Notes: generated by a model from the letters alone, not told the origin. A stretch of DNA of 64,000 nt from Terebella lapidaria (GCA_949152475.1 OX424561.1:28018481-28082480), one strand, 5' to 3'. Positions 42,823 through 55,610 are shown, counted from the stretch's first letter. Numbers and translations: made by a program.

Positions 42823-45545
42823 TTATGCGTACCATATGTAACTGCCGTCATCTGTGGAAAAAAAAAACATGATTTATTCTTTTCATAAATGTCGTCGTTA
42901 TATGACTTTCTGTCCCCGGACTATGAGATTGGATAACGGACCCTGTTTTGTTTGCTTGGAATACTTAATATTGTGTATTGATTCTACGTCGTATTGATGA
43001 TACCTCTATTATATTTGTTGTTATTGCTATCAGAGCTAAGACATGACCAAATTTACACTTGCGCATTGGTTTAGCACCGAATTGGTTTTCAGTCAATACT
43101 AACCGACATATTCAGGGCAGCCCACCTCATCAGCCCCGTCCCAACAGTCATTGTCAAAATCACACACAAAGTCCTCATTGATACAGTATCCGTTTGGACA
43201 CATCCACTCTCCATCCCCACAGGCTGAAATGATATGCATTGGATTTCATGTGAAAACATAGCAAAATTATTGTTCGCAACCAGTGCTGAGATATTATTAT
43301 TGTTCGCAACCAGTGCCAAACCACATTGGTTGAAATATATAGAGAAGCAGGCAACGCTCATCGAGCATTGACTGTGTGCCTATACTAGGATTTGGGTGTC
43401 TGTGTCTGTGGTTGCCTAATCACAATTTACGTTGTGAGTGAAATACCATATATATTGTACATAATGCTTTCTGTGTATGACTCACAGAAGACGCAGCCGT
43501 CTTCATCAGAGCCATCTTCACAATCATTATAATGGTCACAGATGGAATACTTCGAGACACAGTTCCCATTGTCACATCTGATCGAATTTGAAGAACAACG
43601 TCCCTCTGAAAGTAAACAGAAAGGTGCAGTAACCATATCAATCAAAATTTGAACTCCTAATGTCATAAGAAGTAACTATTGTAACGACTCACCACAATCC
43701 GCTTCATCTGAGTTATCGCCACAATCATCATAATTATCACACACGTAGCTGAATGGGACGCATCTACCGTTGTGGCACTGCCATTGACCATAGTCACAAT
43801 TCCCTGTCATTGATAGTGTAACTTCTTTCTAACAAAGCTAATAAACATGACATGCAACAGAGGACAGTATAATCAAGTTGATAGCCGATACATTTATGTA
43901 CAAGGACATGTGCAAACTTATACGCACCCTGTCCTTCAAATGGAGGACATCCCTCTTCATCACTGCCATCACCGCAGTCGTCATCGCCGTCACACACGAA
44001 GCGGGCGTTGACACATTTCATGTTGTTACATTGCATCTGGTTGGTTTCACATTCAGGAAAGTCACAGTCCTCCTCATCAGAGTTATCGCCACAATTGTCA
44101 TAGTAATTGCATCGGTCGTATTGTCGGACACAATTTTTGTTCGAACATTCCCAATGCAAGTAGTAGCAGTCTCCTGAAAGAAAAGATCAGATGAACAGCT
44201 TAGCTTGCTTCCCATATATAAAAGAAAAAATCAGAATGGACTGAATCTAAAATACCTGATAACTTGTATAACCATTACTGGAGTAAATTGGTCTGCAAAA
44301 ATACCTTGCCCTTCACTCTCGGGACAGTCCACTTCATCACTGTGGTCGTAACATGTATCATATCCATCACATTTGTCATCAGGATCAATACAACGGCCAT
44401 TGTCACATTGCCACTGATCCTCTGCGCATTCTGGTTTGTAGGATCATACATTTCTCACAACTGACTTTGCTATTTTTTATTTATTATTTGCAAACGAAGA
44501 ATATATCTCACACAAACCGAAATCACATTCTTCTTCATCTGATCCATCCGGGCATTCTGGATAGTGATTGCATCGGTAGGATCGACGTATGCAAGTCTTG
44601 TCACTGCATTCAAACTCATAGTATTCACAATCACCTGGTCCAAACGATTGAATGAAAATTCACTGGGCTTCTCCAAATAATATAAGCTAAATTAATGATG
44701 ACATTTCCTTCAATCATGGACTACCTTGTCCCTCGGAACCTTCACACGCTGCCTCATCACTATTGTCTCCACAGTCATCCATACCGTCACACTCCCAACT
44801 TTCGTAGATGCAACGACCATTGTCGCACTGCCATTGATCACTCTGGCATACTAAATTGTGAGAATATTTTAACAGAAAAGATGAACAATTACTTACCGAA
44901 TATGCAAATTTGTAATGAATCTTACTATCTATTTGTTTACTCCTAGTTGTTTACCATATTGACATCCCGCTTCGTCCGAGTTGTCCCCGCAGTCATTAGC
45001 TTGATCGCAGTGCCAATTGGAAGGAATACATCTTCCGTTTGAACACTCCCAATCATCAGCATCACAGTCACCATAGCCTGATTAACCATTAAATTAAGCA
45101 ATGCAAGTACTACAATAATAAGGAAAACACCAGAGCCATGCCACTCAAAGTATTATCATCTACCAATCCCAAACACACCCGAACATCGTTTACGTATTAT
45201 TGTCAATACAAGATCAATACATTATCCTTACAAAACCAGTGGAAAATCTGATCAACAGACTTGTGCTGTTTTCGTAAATAAATAAACTACACACCAGCAA
45301 TATAAGGGGGACTCTCACGACCAGGCCGGTGATACCTTGCTTCGGACTGTGGGTTGTAATAGAAAGACAATAAATCACAAAGCGAGTACAATAGTGCATG
45401 TAATAAATAATCCCTACATTTGTTTTAATATCTGAGGATCATAAGTGGCAGTTATCACTGGCCTCTTGACAAGTATACCTACCAGCACCGGGGACAACAC
45501 CAGACTGGCACATACTAGAATCGTTATCCAGACAAGTCTTGACAT
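42823..45545 (-). CDS. Secreted protein with nine LDLa repeats, copy B (intact)
   Basis: Ten coding exons on the minus strand: 45479-45545, 44955-45077, 44725-44850, 44518-44634, 44305-44430, 43928-44173, 43693-43803, 43486-43605, 43104-43223 and 42823-42851. They total 1185 nt, 394 residues plus stop. All introns are phase 1 with GT-AG ends. Residues 1-22 are a signal peptide ([20 protein letters not shown]). Nine LDL-receptor class A modules follow, each with six cysteines and nearly all with the DxSDE calcium motif. The fifth and sixth share one exon. The protein ends in a short tail, DDGSYIWYA. There is no transmembrane segment, EGF, CUB or protease domain. LDLa modules usually bind ligands in a Ca2+-dependent way, so an extracellular binding protein is likely, but the ligand is unknown. 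The ATG directly follows a splice acceptor (CAG|ATG), as in copies A and C, so a separate 5'-UTR exon ending at 45997 is inferred. Confidence 0.9.
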
Positions 45546-45996
45546 CTGTCAGTGATACATCGCATGAAAATTTTAGTAAAATCCAATCTAGAGCATCGCT
45601 TGAAATATTTGAATCTAGGATAAAATCAGTACTCCATCGCTAGGTCGAAATTCCGGACAACTACCCTTGATTTATGTTTCATAAAGGCCCAGTCGATTGA
45701 AAAAAAACTCAGCTCGACTGGGTTCAGGCATTTATATAAATGAAGTACATTTGATTTGCGGAAGGTGGTTTCCAGATTTTGGATCTTTTGAAACATTTCT
45801 ATGATTTTATCAAATGATCATTATATGGCACACGTATCAACCGGTACGGTGCTCCGTCATGTAATTTTAGGGCCTGCCAAACACATAAAGTAAATTTTTT
45901 TAACAATGAGGGTGATAGTTTCCAACGTCTGAAGTACAATGTCAGAAACAAACAAAAACAAATGCAGTTGATTGCAACGAAAATGTCGAAACTTAC

Positions 45997-46440
45997 TTTG
46001 AGAAAATGAAAATTTTCCGTGAGACAAACTAATCCTGCTCTCTGCGAATAGGGACGATGACACTAGGATATCTGTTAATAACAGGATAGTTATGATACAA
46101 ACAACAGCCTCGGGGCGGCGCGTACAATTCCACAATGTGAGCAAGCAGACGAATTAGTTGATACCCTTGACATTTGAGGTTGACACTATATAACAAGATA
46201 ACAGCCGGACTCCCAATGACAAACTTGGCCTATTATCATTATTTTTATTTAGCTTTTTCAGTTGCGGTCGGGTGAAGTGTCATGTTTAATATCAGACTGG
46301 GACAGTACAACTATAGACTGTGTTCACATGCGCAAATTGCAACAATTTAAAACTAGAGCTTCATTTGGCGCATCCTATCTCTAATTCACCAGAACGGTCA
46401 CACACAGGAAAATGTAACAATGTCACCAATGTGTACATTA
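45997..46440 (-). promoter_or_regulatory. Conserved upstream block and non-coding first exon, gene B
   Basis: The reverse-strand counterpart of 7040-7466. It reads GACCGTTCTGGTGAATTAGA, then the CACCCGACCGCAACTGAA word, GCAGGATTAGTTTGTCTCAC, and the donor CTCAAA|GTAAGTTTCG with the exon edge at 45997. The intron to the ATG is about 450 bp. I cannot place the transcription start. Confidence 0.55.
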
Positions 46441-46639
46441 GTTTGTGATTATTTGTTTTGTAGTTATGAGTATTGTGGTATGTTCTATGTATAGTCTGTA
46501 ACGTTGGCTTGTTCCTCTGTCATGTTTGATACCTTGCCAGATGAAACATACCATTCCATGCACAAGTATATATTATTAATTTATAATCGATTCGTTGTAT
46601 CTATTCACCAAGTAACAGCAAGTCCGAAAAAAAGAATGT

Positions 46640-47230
46640 TCTAGTATTCGTATTTGATTGAGCATTTGAATGTAATACACTACCAAAATATATAAGTGCT
46701 CAAGCCATCTGAGCCTGGATTTCGTTCTTTTTCTTCAGTACAAGGTACTCCATCTTATACAAAATGTCTCAGACCTCAATTAGCAGACACTCCGAATTTG
46801 AACGCAATGTCAAGGAAAATGTCAATCGAAAACTGAATTTCGGGCCTTTTGAGCTTTTGAGTCTAGATTTCTGGCCTTTTGAGCGAATCATGGCACTCTG
46901 ACGAGGTTCACAATGTCAAGGACCTCAATTAGCATGTTTTGGAATAAAAGTGGCAATATGACTTGAACACTTTTCGAGATAATAGCAGCCATTGTCAGAA
47001 ATTGGGCGTTTTTCATTGAATACGGCTAGCCGCCGCCATTTTGAAAAAGCGCATTATTTTATTTTGAAACCTAAAATCACCTCCTTATCGTATTACTTTT
47101 ATATATTTTCGTGCAAATAATCATTAAAAATAAAAACGTTTACGTACGGACAACGTACGGACAGCCAGACGGAAGACAGAGGAAGGACGCAACGTCATGC
47201 CAATAGGTTATCGGGCCAAAGATTCCCTAA
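46640..47230 (-). repeat. Header part of the satellite-bearing dispersed repeat
   Basis: In reverse orientation: AGCCGCCGCCATTTTGAAAAAG, then words like ACGGACAACGTACGGACAGCC and 'CCAATAGGTTATCGGGCCAAAG', which match in reverse the start 'TTTGGTCCGATAACCTATTGCCGT...GTCCGTC' of the copy at 52195. The satellite part is missing. Confidence 0.6.
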
Positions 47231-47399
47231 AAGAGAAACTACGGTGGAGCTATATTATGTTGACAACGACGCTAGACGCCGGCACCTCAACTGATGCCCG
47301 TTGAACAAGAAAGCAGATGTAAACACATAACTGTTATTATGACAATAGGAAGGTGTTTATGTCAAATTTGACACTTTCTTCCAAATTTTAACAATGCTT

Positions 47400-48190
47400 T
47401 AGCTTATCTGCTGCACTAGTATATATACATTCCCACATCAAAGGTCGGTTATTGCATCACTTGCTTAGTATGAAAGTATCCAGTCAGAGAGGATTTCGCA
47501 GCTGAAACACACTGCAAATTTATAATATGATTATCACGGTAAATATTCAATGATTAGTACTAGTAAAAAAAAATTAGTACTCTTTTCCAGTCCTCTCGCA
47601 ATACTTAATTTTAAAAGATATAATGGCGACATGAATGTCATTGGTGCGACATTCTATTGTCCTTTTTATTTTATTTCATACAGGCCGTGTTTCATACGTG
47701 TTGCTACGCGAATGTCAAAAAAGCACCCATAGTACCGTTTGCAATATCAACATAATTGCAATAATTGGAAGTCAAATACTTGATAGGTCACAACGGCCAG
47801 TCAAAACCATCACGTATGGCTCTGACCAAAATGTCAGCTTTTTTAATTTAGTGACTTGCGTTTTGTCAAGGATATGTGTACCGGGTCCTACAAATGCCAC
47901 AGTTTCTGTTGATCTATTGTTAAATTGTGACACAGTTTCCCTGTGATTATATGTGCAATATACGTGACATGAGCTGTTGTATATCTGGGCACATTAATCG
48001 CACTTTCACATTGCTACACTTTCACATTTTAACATTGCTACACTTCAAAATTTACAATTCGGTCAATAAACTTCCGTGTAATTGGACCTGTTATGGACTG
48101 TGAATATTGCGGAATATCGAAAACAATTGTCCAGTGATGAAATCTGCATGTATTTATAACAATAAGGAGTAGAAAATTATTATGGCCGCA
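47400..48190. repeat. Right arm of inverted duplication (matches 5040-5880 reversed)
   Basis: See the left arm for the matching words. The arms differ by many substitutions and indels. No gene is recognised here. Confidence 0.75.
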
Positions 48191-48839
48191 GTATTTCAGA
48201 CTCAGCACCATATATACTCAACTTGTATTCAAATACATTACCACTTCACATAAAATGATCGTGCATATTTGAGCTATGTTTATCCATGTTACTATCAACA
48301 TATCACATGATCTATCGCCATTTCACCATTGTATCGAATACATGTATGTAACAACACGTTTTGAAAGTTCAGAGTTTTAGTTATGTGTTCGCGACCTATG
48401 ATTTTATGAGAATAACCTTGTTCGATTCGTAGAATAACACAATTTTGTAGCATGTGAACTGATTGTATGTCTAGCCGTCAAATCCACCGTTCAACTAAAC
48501 ACATAAACTACAGTACTAAGTTGGTTGATATTCTCACGATAAAATGCTTTATTAAGAGGTCCGTGTCTATCTAAGTGGCGAACACTGCTCATATGATTTG
48601 ACAGTGTTAATCATTTTGGCTCCTCCACAATTAATATCTGGTTGTACGAATACAAGAAAGCACCAGGGCGATTTGTTCCTCGGATTCAGATACCCGGGCG
48701 GTAAGTCGGGTGGAATGGTAGCAAACAACATGTGGCAAAACCGAATATCAACCAGTCGGGGTTTCCACAGTCAAATGCTTGAATATCGCATTAATCGCCC
48801 TTTTCACGCATGATGTTATTGGTGGATGATATTTTATTC

Positions 48840-49640
48840 TAGTCTATTTTCAATATCAACATCCACATTCAAGAGGGAGATATTGTCAGTTTTTTATTTC
48901 CGTTTTTTTTTCAAAATGGAGGCCATTTTCCACGGAAATTTTTCAGTTTTGGACATGGCGGCCGTTTTCTCAAAATGTTAAGATCAGTTTTCTGATTCAA
49001 GAAGAATCCCGTCATGTACCTAAAGGTATAAATTTATAAAATTCTAAAAAAAGTGTTTGAATAATGCACAGGGTTTTTCTTCATATATTATTTCAACATT
49101 AATGAACGAAAACTATTCGTTATTCGGCCACATTTGATACACTCGTCACTGTATATCAGTATCCAATTTCCTTAATACCACTCGCTCATAGGTGGGATAC
49201 ATGCTAATAGTCTTTTCCGGCCAATCTGCTCGACATAGTTACATACATGTACCTTTTGACATCGCCCTTCATCCATTCTCCACCTGCTGGACGCAAACAC
49301 ATACTTGATACAAGACGTATCAAGGTACTTTTCCTGAGGGGGCAGGGGGAAGACAGTTATATTGTTATAATCTTCATAGTACTGCACATCTGATTTCATG
49401 ATGTTCGATGTGTATCAATATCAATATGTTTCATTTAGTTACTTATTGATGTGTTTTATAATGTGAATTGTAAATAAACTATCACTATCACATTGAAATG
49501 GGAAGTCATATTTAGCAAATTTACAGGCGACCTTGAATTTGACCTTCAATGACCTTGAAAGGTCAACAAGGCAATTTTGGTGAAAAAAAAGTTGTGGTTA
49601 AACATTGAACGTTCCCCGGTAACCTTTCCCAGCACTTCGG
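48840..49640 (+). repeat. Truncated satellite-bearing dispersed repeat
   Basis: The header is at 48890-49010 ('TTTCAAAATGGAGGCCATTTTC', 'GGACATGGCGGCCGTTTTCTCAAAATG'). An end part is at 49525-49640 with 'GACCTTGAATTTGACCTTCAATGACC' and 'CCCCGGTAACCTTTCCC'. The middle is non-matching DNA of about 500 bp. Confidence 0.5.
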
Positions 49641-49836
49641 GTTAGATCTATATATATATATATTTCTTTTACAAAATTACTCCAGCTTTCATTATGTTAT
49701 ATATTATGCGACAATAGATGTACACTTCATTGTACATAGACTAACTGGTTTATAATTAATACAATATAACTATAAGCCTGATCATTGATAAGTATTACCT
49801 TATTTATTTCGGTTTGTGAATGATTTCTTGGAACAG

Positions 49837-49899
49837 ATGACCATGGTGAGATGGAGATGCCTTGTCACTTTGGTCACTTTCATGGCCACTTTCCTACTG
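49837..49899 (+). CDS. Possible signal-peptide exon
   Basis: A good acceptor (TTCTTGGAACAG) meets ATGACCATGGTGAGATGG and a donor CTG|GTGAGT follows. The 21 codons read MTMVRWRCLVTLVTFMATFL, a plausible signal peptide. The arrangement (acceptor directly before ATG, donor at the end of the hydrophobic run) copies the LDLa genes, but the donor phase is 0 instead of 1. It might belong with the LDLa exons at 53.5 kb, 3.6 kb downstream. Weak, because it rests on one short exon. Confidence 0.3.
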
Positions 49900-51840
49900 G
49901 TGAGTTATTAGTGTCCTCATTTTGTCCATTATTTTGATGTAAAAGAGTTCCAAATACATTTTCACGTTCCTTATTTTTGTCATTATTTTTTTATTTTTTT
50001 ATCTAACCTTCGCGTATGGGATTATGATATATTGCAGTGACATTTTATCCGTCCGTCCCCATGACCACATTTTGTTATTGAATGATTTACAATGGTTATT
50101 CGGGTCATTGATGATTTTGCATAACAGGCCACAGGGTTTTATACAACAAATTTGATGAATTTCGGGACAGTTGTACTAGTGGCAAGAAATTAGCCCGCCT
50201 ACCATGTCCTTAAACCTACATGGCATTAGCAATATATTCGGTATTATGAAATTTGCCATGAGTCGTATATAGGCCTGTCACACTATAACTGGCTATCTTG
50301 ACCCTTCGAAATGATGCTTAGGTTGTATTAAGTACACAACGGAAGCCATATTTGGGATATCGGTTTGTGAAATTCCAACAGATGAACCTGGTCACTGTAA
50401 ATAAAGTTTTTGTTTACTTGCTGCTGGACACATAACACATAACTATTTGGTTTCCTTTTCGGGAGAATTGCACCAGATGCTCTGGAATGATTATTGTAAA
50501 CTTGTAAAATAGTATGTGGAGACAAGAATCTATTTCTATATATGGTTCATTTTCATGTGTCCGTGTATTGGACCTCAAATGAATGCCAATGCTAAATCGA
50601 CATCATGTTTACTCCCAAGAAGTGTAGAATGCCTGTTGGCGGCAAAAATAGGGATTGATTTGTATTAGGCCTAAAAAAAATTTAATTTTCTGTTTCTCGT
50701 CCCCGCCCGCCCGTGTTCAAAAGCAGCCTCCCGGATTTTTTTTATTTGCAATTCTCAAATAAAAAATCAAAAAAATGTTTCCACCCCTATTTTGAGGATA
50801 GTGAATGATCGAGAAACCGAATCACAGCTGCATGCAACTTAGGCATATATAAGGAGGTAAGTGAAAACTTACCTCCTTGTTTTCAATCTCCACCAAATGA
50901 GACAACGACATTACCAGTTTTCAAAAACAGTTATTCTATGTGGTTACGAAAATGTAATGATACATATAAAATTGTGATCAAGAATTGATTTACTATATTC
51001 TTCATGAATACTTCAATGGACATATTAAATGATTACTCAATTACTCATCATTGATATATATTATCAACTGACGGTTTTGATAATAATACTACTAGTACAC
51101 ATAATCATCCTGTCTGTGCTGACTGCTAGGATGATGGCACACCAATAGTGCCAAGGTGTCTGGCCAAAAGGTTTCAAGCCCAAATAAACCGAGCCTCTGG
51201 AAATGAATGCATTAAAGTCATGTGTTAAACATGATTTCAATCCTAAAGGCTTGATTTATTTGGGCTTGAATGCGTCTGTGCGCAAGTTTTTTTTTTCAAT
51301 CAATCAACAAATCAAATTAATTTATATGTGTGAAATGTGGTCCCACTAAAAATAAAGAATAAAAAGCGCTCCCTACCTAATTTTCTTTGGGCTGAGGACG
51401 GTATTTTTTTGCAAAATAAGAAATGGAAAATAGAAAAAAAAGTCCCTCCCTACCCAGTTTTGAAAAAATAGGAGGACGAGAAGCAGAAAATTATTTTTTT
51501 ATGCCTTATTAGCATTATGTATTTGAAATCACACACGGTACCTTTGATGTGGCTTCAAATGTACATGTGACTTTGAACCAACATACAAATTTCATTGCCT
51601 GTTCAAACTCAATGTTATCTCTACATTGCAATGTACATGTATAAAATCGAAAGTTGTGATGCATTTGACAAGACACTTGAAGATAAGTTGTACTATTGTT
51701 ATGACCATATGGAAATCAAGTATGGTGCATGTTTTTTACCATTCATGATGATCATGATAACGTTCATGGAGAAATTACAATTGTATCAATTTTACCAGCG
51801 AGATACCGGACAATAGTGTACAATATTTTTTTTGGATATA
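49900..51840. other. Intergenic or intronic, little recognised
   Basis: It contains a small hairpin at 50848-50877 (AAGGAGGTAAGT / ACTTACCTCCTT) and a fold-back at about 51186-51275 whose ends are CAAGCCCAAATAAA and TTTATTTGGGCTTG. No gene can be supported. The frame at 51595-51816 has no known domain. Confidence 0.45.
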
Positions 51841-52190
51841 TTCCAACAAACTATTGATATTCCTATGGGTACAGATCGTGCTCCATTATGGGTCGACTTG
51901 TTTGTATACTCATATGAGTCAGATTTCATTCACCATCTACTAAGAAGAGCATCTGAATTGCTAACTAACAGCTTTAATTCAACCTAAGGAACTTGAAATT
52001 AAGGATAATAAGACTCCTCTATTTTTTCCAACTATTTAGATCTAAGGTTGGAGATTGAAAAAGATTTTAATTTGTCAACTGGATTATATGACAAGCGTGA
52101 TGATTTCAGTTTTTCCATAGGTAAATTCTCTTTTCTAAGCAGCAACATTCCTATGTCGCCAGCATATGGTGTGTTCGTCTCACAGCCCCT
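51840..52190 (+). mobile_element. Retroelement reverse-transcriptase fragment
   Basis: The sequence encodes QQTIDIPMGTDRAPLWVDLF and YSYESDFIHHLLRRASELLT, then, after in-frame stops, TGLYDKRDDFSFSIGKFSFL and SNIPMSPAYGVFVSQ. These are RT signatures (GIPMGT-x-CAPL, YDKRDDF-x-F, NIP-x-PAYGV) of the same marine-animal retroelement family whose C-terminus is at 26245. The YIDD segment is missing and the end is cut at about 52190 by the satellite-bearing repeat. A dead fragment; clade uncertain. Confidence 0.65.
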
Positions 52191-53015
52191 ACTATTACCG
52201 AACCTTTGGTCCGATAACCTATTGCCGTGGCGTTGCGTCCGTCGTCCGTCGTCGTCGTCCGTCGTCGTCCGTCTTCATTTTTATCTTTGAAGTTCACGGT
52301 CGAATCTTTTTGAAATTTTGCACAAAAATGCCTGAAAATATTTCGAGAGGGAGGTATTTTTTATTTTTTTTTTATTTTGGCAATTTTTTCAAAATGGCGG
52401 CCATTTTTTTACGAAATATGAAAAACTTTGACGGTCGTTTTATCAAAATCTGTTCACTAACTTTTCTTCTTTTTGATGCATAACACTCCTCATGTGTACC
52501 CTCCTCATTTCGACGGGACTTTCCGATGTTAAATTCTCCTATGTTTTATAATGGGACACATTTTTGCAAATATCTCATTTGATATTGAGACTAGAGATTA
52601 GGAATCAATTGTGAACATATAAAAAATGATATATGCTGAATATTCTCATGACCTTGAAATTGACCTTTGACCTAATTTTCAAGGTCAGAGAACAAAATGG
52701 CTAATAGCTCGCTTATTATCGAGTTTACAGCTTAGTAATCCATGGTAAACTTATATTATATATGCTGAACATTCTGGTGATCTTGAATTTGACATTAGAA
52801 ACTATTTCTCAGGTCAGATCACAAAATGGCTAATAACTGGGTTTTTTTTCGACTTTGCAGCTCAGAAATCAGTTGTGGACATACTATAACTGATATATGC
52901 TGGATATTCTCGTGACCTTGAATGGACAAATTACCTTATTCTTTAAGGTCATGGGTCAAAAGGCTAATATCTGAAATATAAAATTGTCCGGTAACCTTTC
53001 TTCGCCCTTTTTTAA
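52190..53015 (+). repeat. Complete-looking unit of the satellite-bearing dispersed repeat
   Basis: It starts 'TTACCGAACCTTTGGTCCGATAACC', passes a GTCCGTCGTCGTC run and a poly-T/ATGGCGGCCATTTT header, then three ~130-bp satellite monomers (one with TGACCTTTGACCT at about 52660), and ends 'TTGTCCGGTAACCTTTC'. The start and the reverse of the end share TTACCG(G/A)AC, a possible short inverted terminus. It interrupts the RT fragment to its left. No protein. Confidence 0.7.
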
Positions 53016-53475
53016 CATCTTCGGGTGAATAGTGTGGGAGTAAAAAAAATGTTGTGGATCGATTTTGCTGGTCCATTTGTCACAAAGAACATATTTCCTG
53101 GTCGAGAACTTCGGTGTGATTAGGATGAGATTTGTCAACTGTGGCTATGGTTGGAATACGGTCAAATTGTGGCTGAGATGAGAAATTCCAGGCGTGTGAC
53201 ATTGACGCGAATGTCGCGCAAGCACCAAATGAACATGTTTCCACAACATCCGGCCATTTTTCCCCATTTATGGTCTAGATATAAATAAAGCCTTTGCTGC
53301 CCACCCCTTATGGGTGAAGTGAGTCGTCAGGAATGGTAATACTTGATCATGCTTGGACGGTGGACCAGCTATGTTACCATCATAATGTGCTCGTGTTTGG
53401 TCTGGTGCTGCGACCAATTGTGTTAATAAGAACATATTATCTATCCCACATAGGGGGATGACAACAAATATTGTG

Positions 53476-53768
53476 TCCACCAAGGCTCCATGGATGTGAC
53501 TACTCCAATGACTGCGGAGGTAACTCGGACGGAGTAGACTGTAGTGAGTCACGTGTTCTATTTATTCATGCGATCGTCAAGCATTCATGCAAGATCAAAT
53601 CCACCCACTTCCACCCAAGATCACCCACGTTCATCCTTTGTTCCAGGAGCATTTTGCGGACCAAACGAGATGGTGTGCTACAATGGTAGATGTGTGTGTA
53701 TAAACTGTATGTCTGTGACCACATTGACCAATGCGGTGACGGTTCTGATGAAAGAAACTGCAAATTCG
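53476..53768 (+). pseudogene. Degraded pair of LDLa exons
   Basis: The first exon piece ends at 53543 and encodes CDYSNDCGGNSDGVDC before a GTGAGT donor. Its N-terminal half does not show the expected cysteines in frame. The second exon, 53647-53768, encodes [14 protein letters not shown] and, in the next frame, [17 protein letters not shown] before a donor in phase 1. It is 122 nt long, so one base is lost or gained relative to a phase 1-1 exon. This is a fourth, more distant relative of the LDLa genes. It might be the end of a gene starting near 49.8 kb, or only a relic. Confidence 0.6.
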
Positions 53769-53829
53769 GTGCGAATTCTAGCCTCCCATAATGTCAGTAA
53801 CCGGGAAGTAACTACTACGAGACTTAATT

Positions 53830-54680
53830 AGTATTGTTTTCTTGTCTATATTATCATGAATACAAATGTAATAAAATATGTATTCAAGCCATACGCATGA
53901 GAATGTTGATTTAGTGCACAGGTTCCCATTCACCATTTCAAATCATTAAGTGTGGACAAACACATTTTCACTTCTCACATGTACGCCAGGATAGCATCAA
54001 ATACAGTGTACATATAGTAGCCTTTCCAACCCACAAACGTGTATATATTTTATGTCTATGCCCAAACAAATGAATGTAATGTTGTCCCTTTGTTCGGGAG
54101 CCATGTGGAGAAACCAGGGCTACTACACTATACCGACACACGAACGCGATAAAGTGCACGTTTGTTCTCCTAAACACGTGCCCGCACGTACAGTCCACTG
54201 CGATGCTGTATTCTGAAATATATATCGTTTTCATATGATCCTATAGGTATTTCAGTACTTTGGGACAGATACTTTTGGTGAAGTATTGTGTACATCCTAT
54301 TTTCGTCCATCGCTGATGCGAAAAGATACATTTTTATAGGTTATTGTACATACAAAGTATGTCTGTTAAACTACCGGAATGTATGGGATGTTCATTCCCT
54401 CACCGGCCAGAATGAAATATGCATTGCATTGCACCCAGTTATTTCGACAGTTATGCAAAAATTGTTCTCGGTTGTCAGAACCAAAAACTAAACTTATTTT
54501 GAACATAATGACACATGTTCTGACAATAACATAGTAATTCTCTCGTGTTTTACAATAAATTATTTTTGGTCTATTTTGTGTTCATGTTACAAATGACTGC
54601 AAATATTTCTAGGAAATTGATGATAACTTTATTTTATTTCCACATAGTATTAACGTTTTCTGCAGACGAAACCATTGCCA
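53830..54680. other. Intergenic, nothing recognised
   Basis: Only short frames without domains. I see no repeat structure. Confidence 0.4.
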
Positions 54681-54689
54681 GTGCTACCA

Positions 54690-54930
54690 GAGTTATTGAA
54701 TAGTTGAAACATCTACGTGGGGTGCAATATTAATTCAAGTTGTTGAATAGTTAAAATAACCATGTGTGGTGCAATATTAATTCAAGTTATTGAATGATTG
54801 AAACATCTACTGTGTAGTGCAATATTAATTCAAGTTATCGAATAGTTGAAACATCCATGTGTGCTGCAATATTAATTCAAATTATCGAATGGTTGAAACA
54901 TCCATGTGTTGTGCAATATTAATTCACACA
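54690..54930. repeat. Minisatellite, ~49-bp unit, five copies
   Basis: Five head-to-tail copies of a unit reading 'GTTATTGAATAGTTGAAACATC' followed by 'TACGTGTGGTGCAATATTAATTCAA', with a few substitutions each. No coding potential. Confidence 0.85.
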
Positions 54931-55610
54931 ACGTACACCATTTAATAACGATGTTTTTTTTTATGCATAGTGACCGTTTAACACAAGGTCATTAGTAGGG
55001 TCATCCATTTAGTATATTATGTTGATACAAATTATCATGGAATGACCGGATTCTGCAACAAACGTGTTTTGTAATATGTCCATCTATATCAGGGTCAGAA
55101 TCTATATCAGAATAAATTTTGCATAATCTGAATAACATAATTCTGTGCGCTTTATATCGGCTTCATCTGTGAAACAACAGGGACATGAAGACACTGTGAC
55201 AGTAAAAAAAACGGTGCATTCACAAGGTAGTTGGATAACAGCGGTGTTTATTGGCATATTCTCTCAGTCGATACGAATGATTTGGTCATGTACAGTGTAT
55301 ACAGGTGTTATATTCACAAAACAGTCAAACTAGGTCATCTGTTGAATATGCATGATATCAAGTTATCTTGTCAACACACACCTCGACAAAAACCGTGTCC
55401 TTGCATTATCTTACAAGGCCGTGGACACTACCAGTCATTATCAACAGCTCGATCAATGACGGGTACTTATCGTACAACATAACTGAATATTTTCCGCTAT
55501 TGCATCAACTATGATTCACTTTAGCCAGCCTTTATATAACCATCACAGGGCTCAGAGCACAAACACCAATATCTAGGTCACAGATAATAACGTAGCGGTT
55601 AATAGACGCT

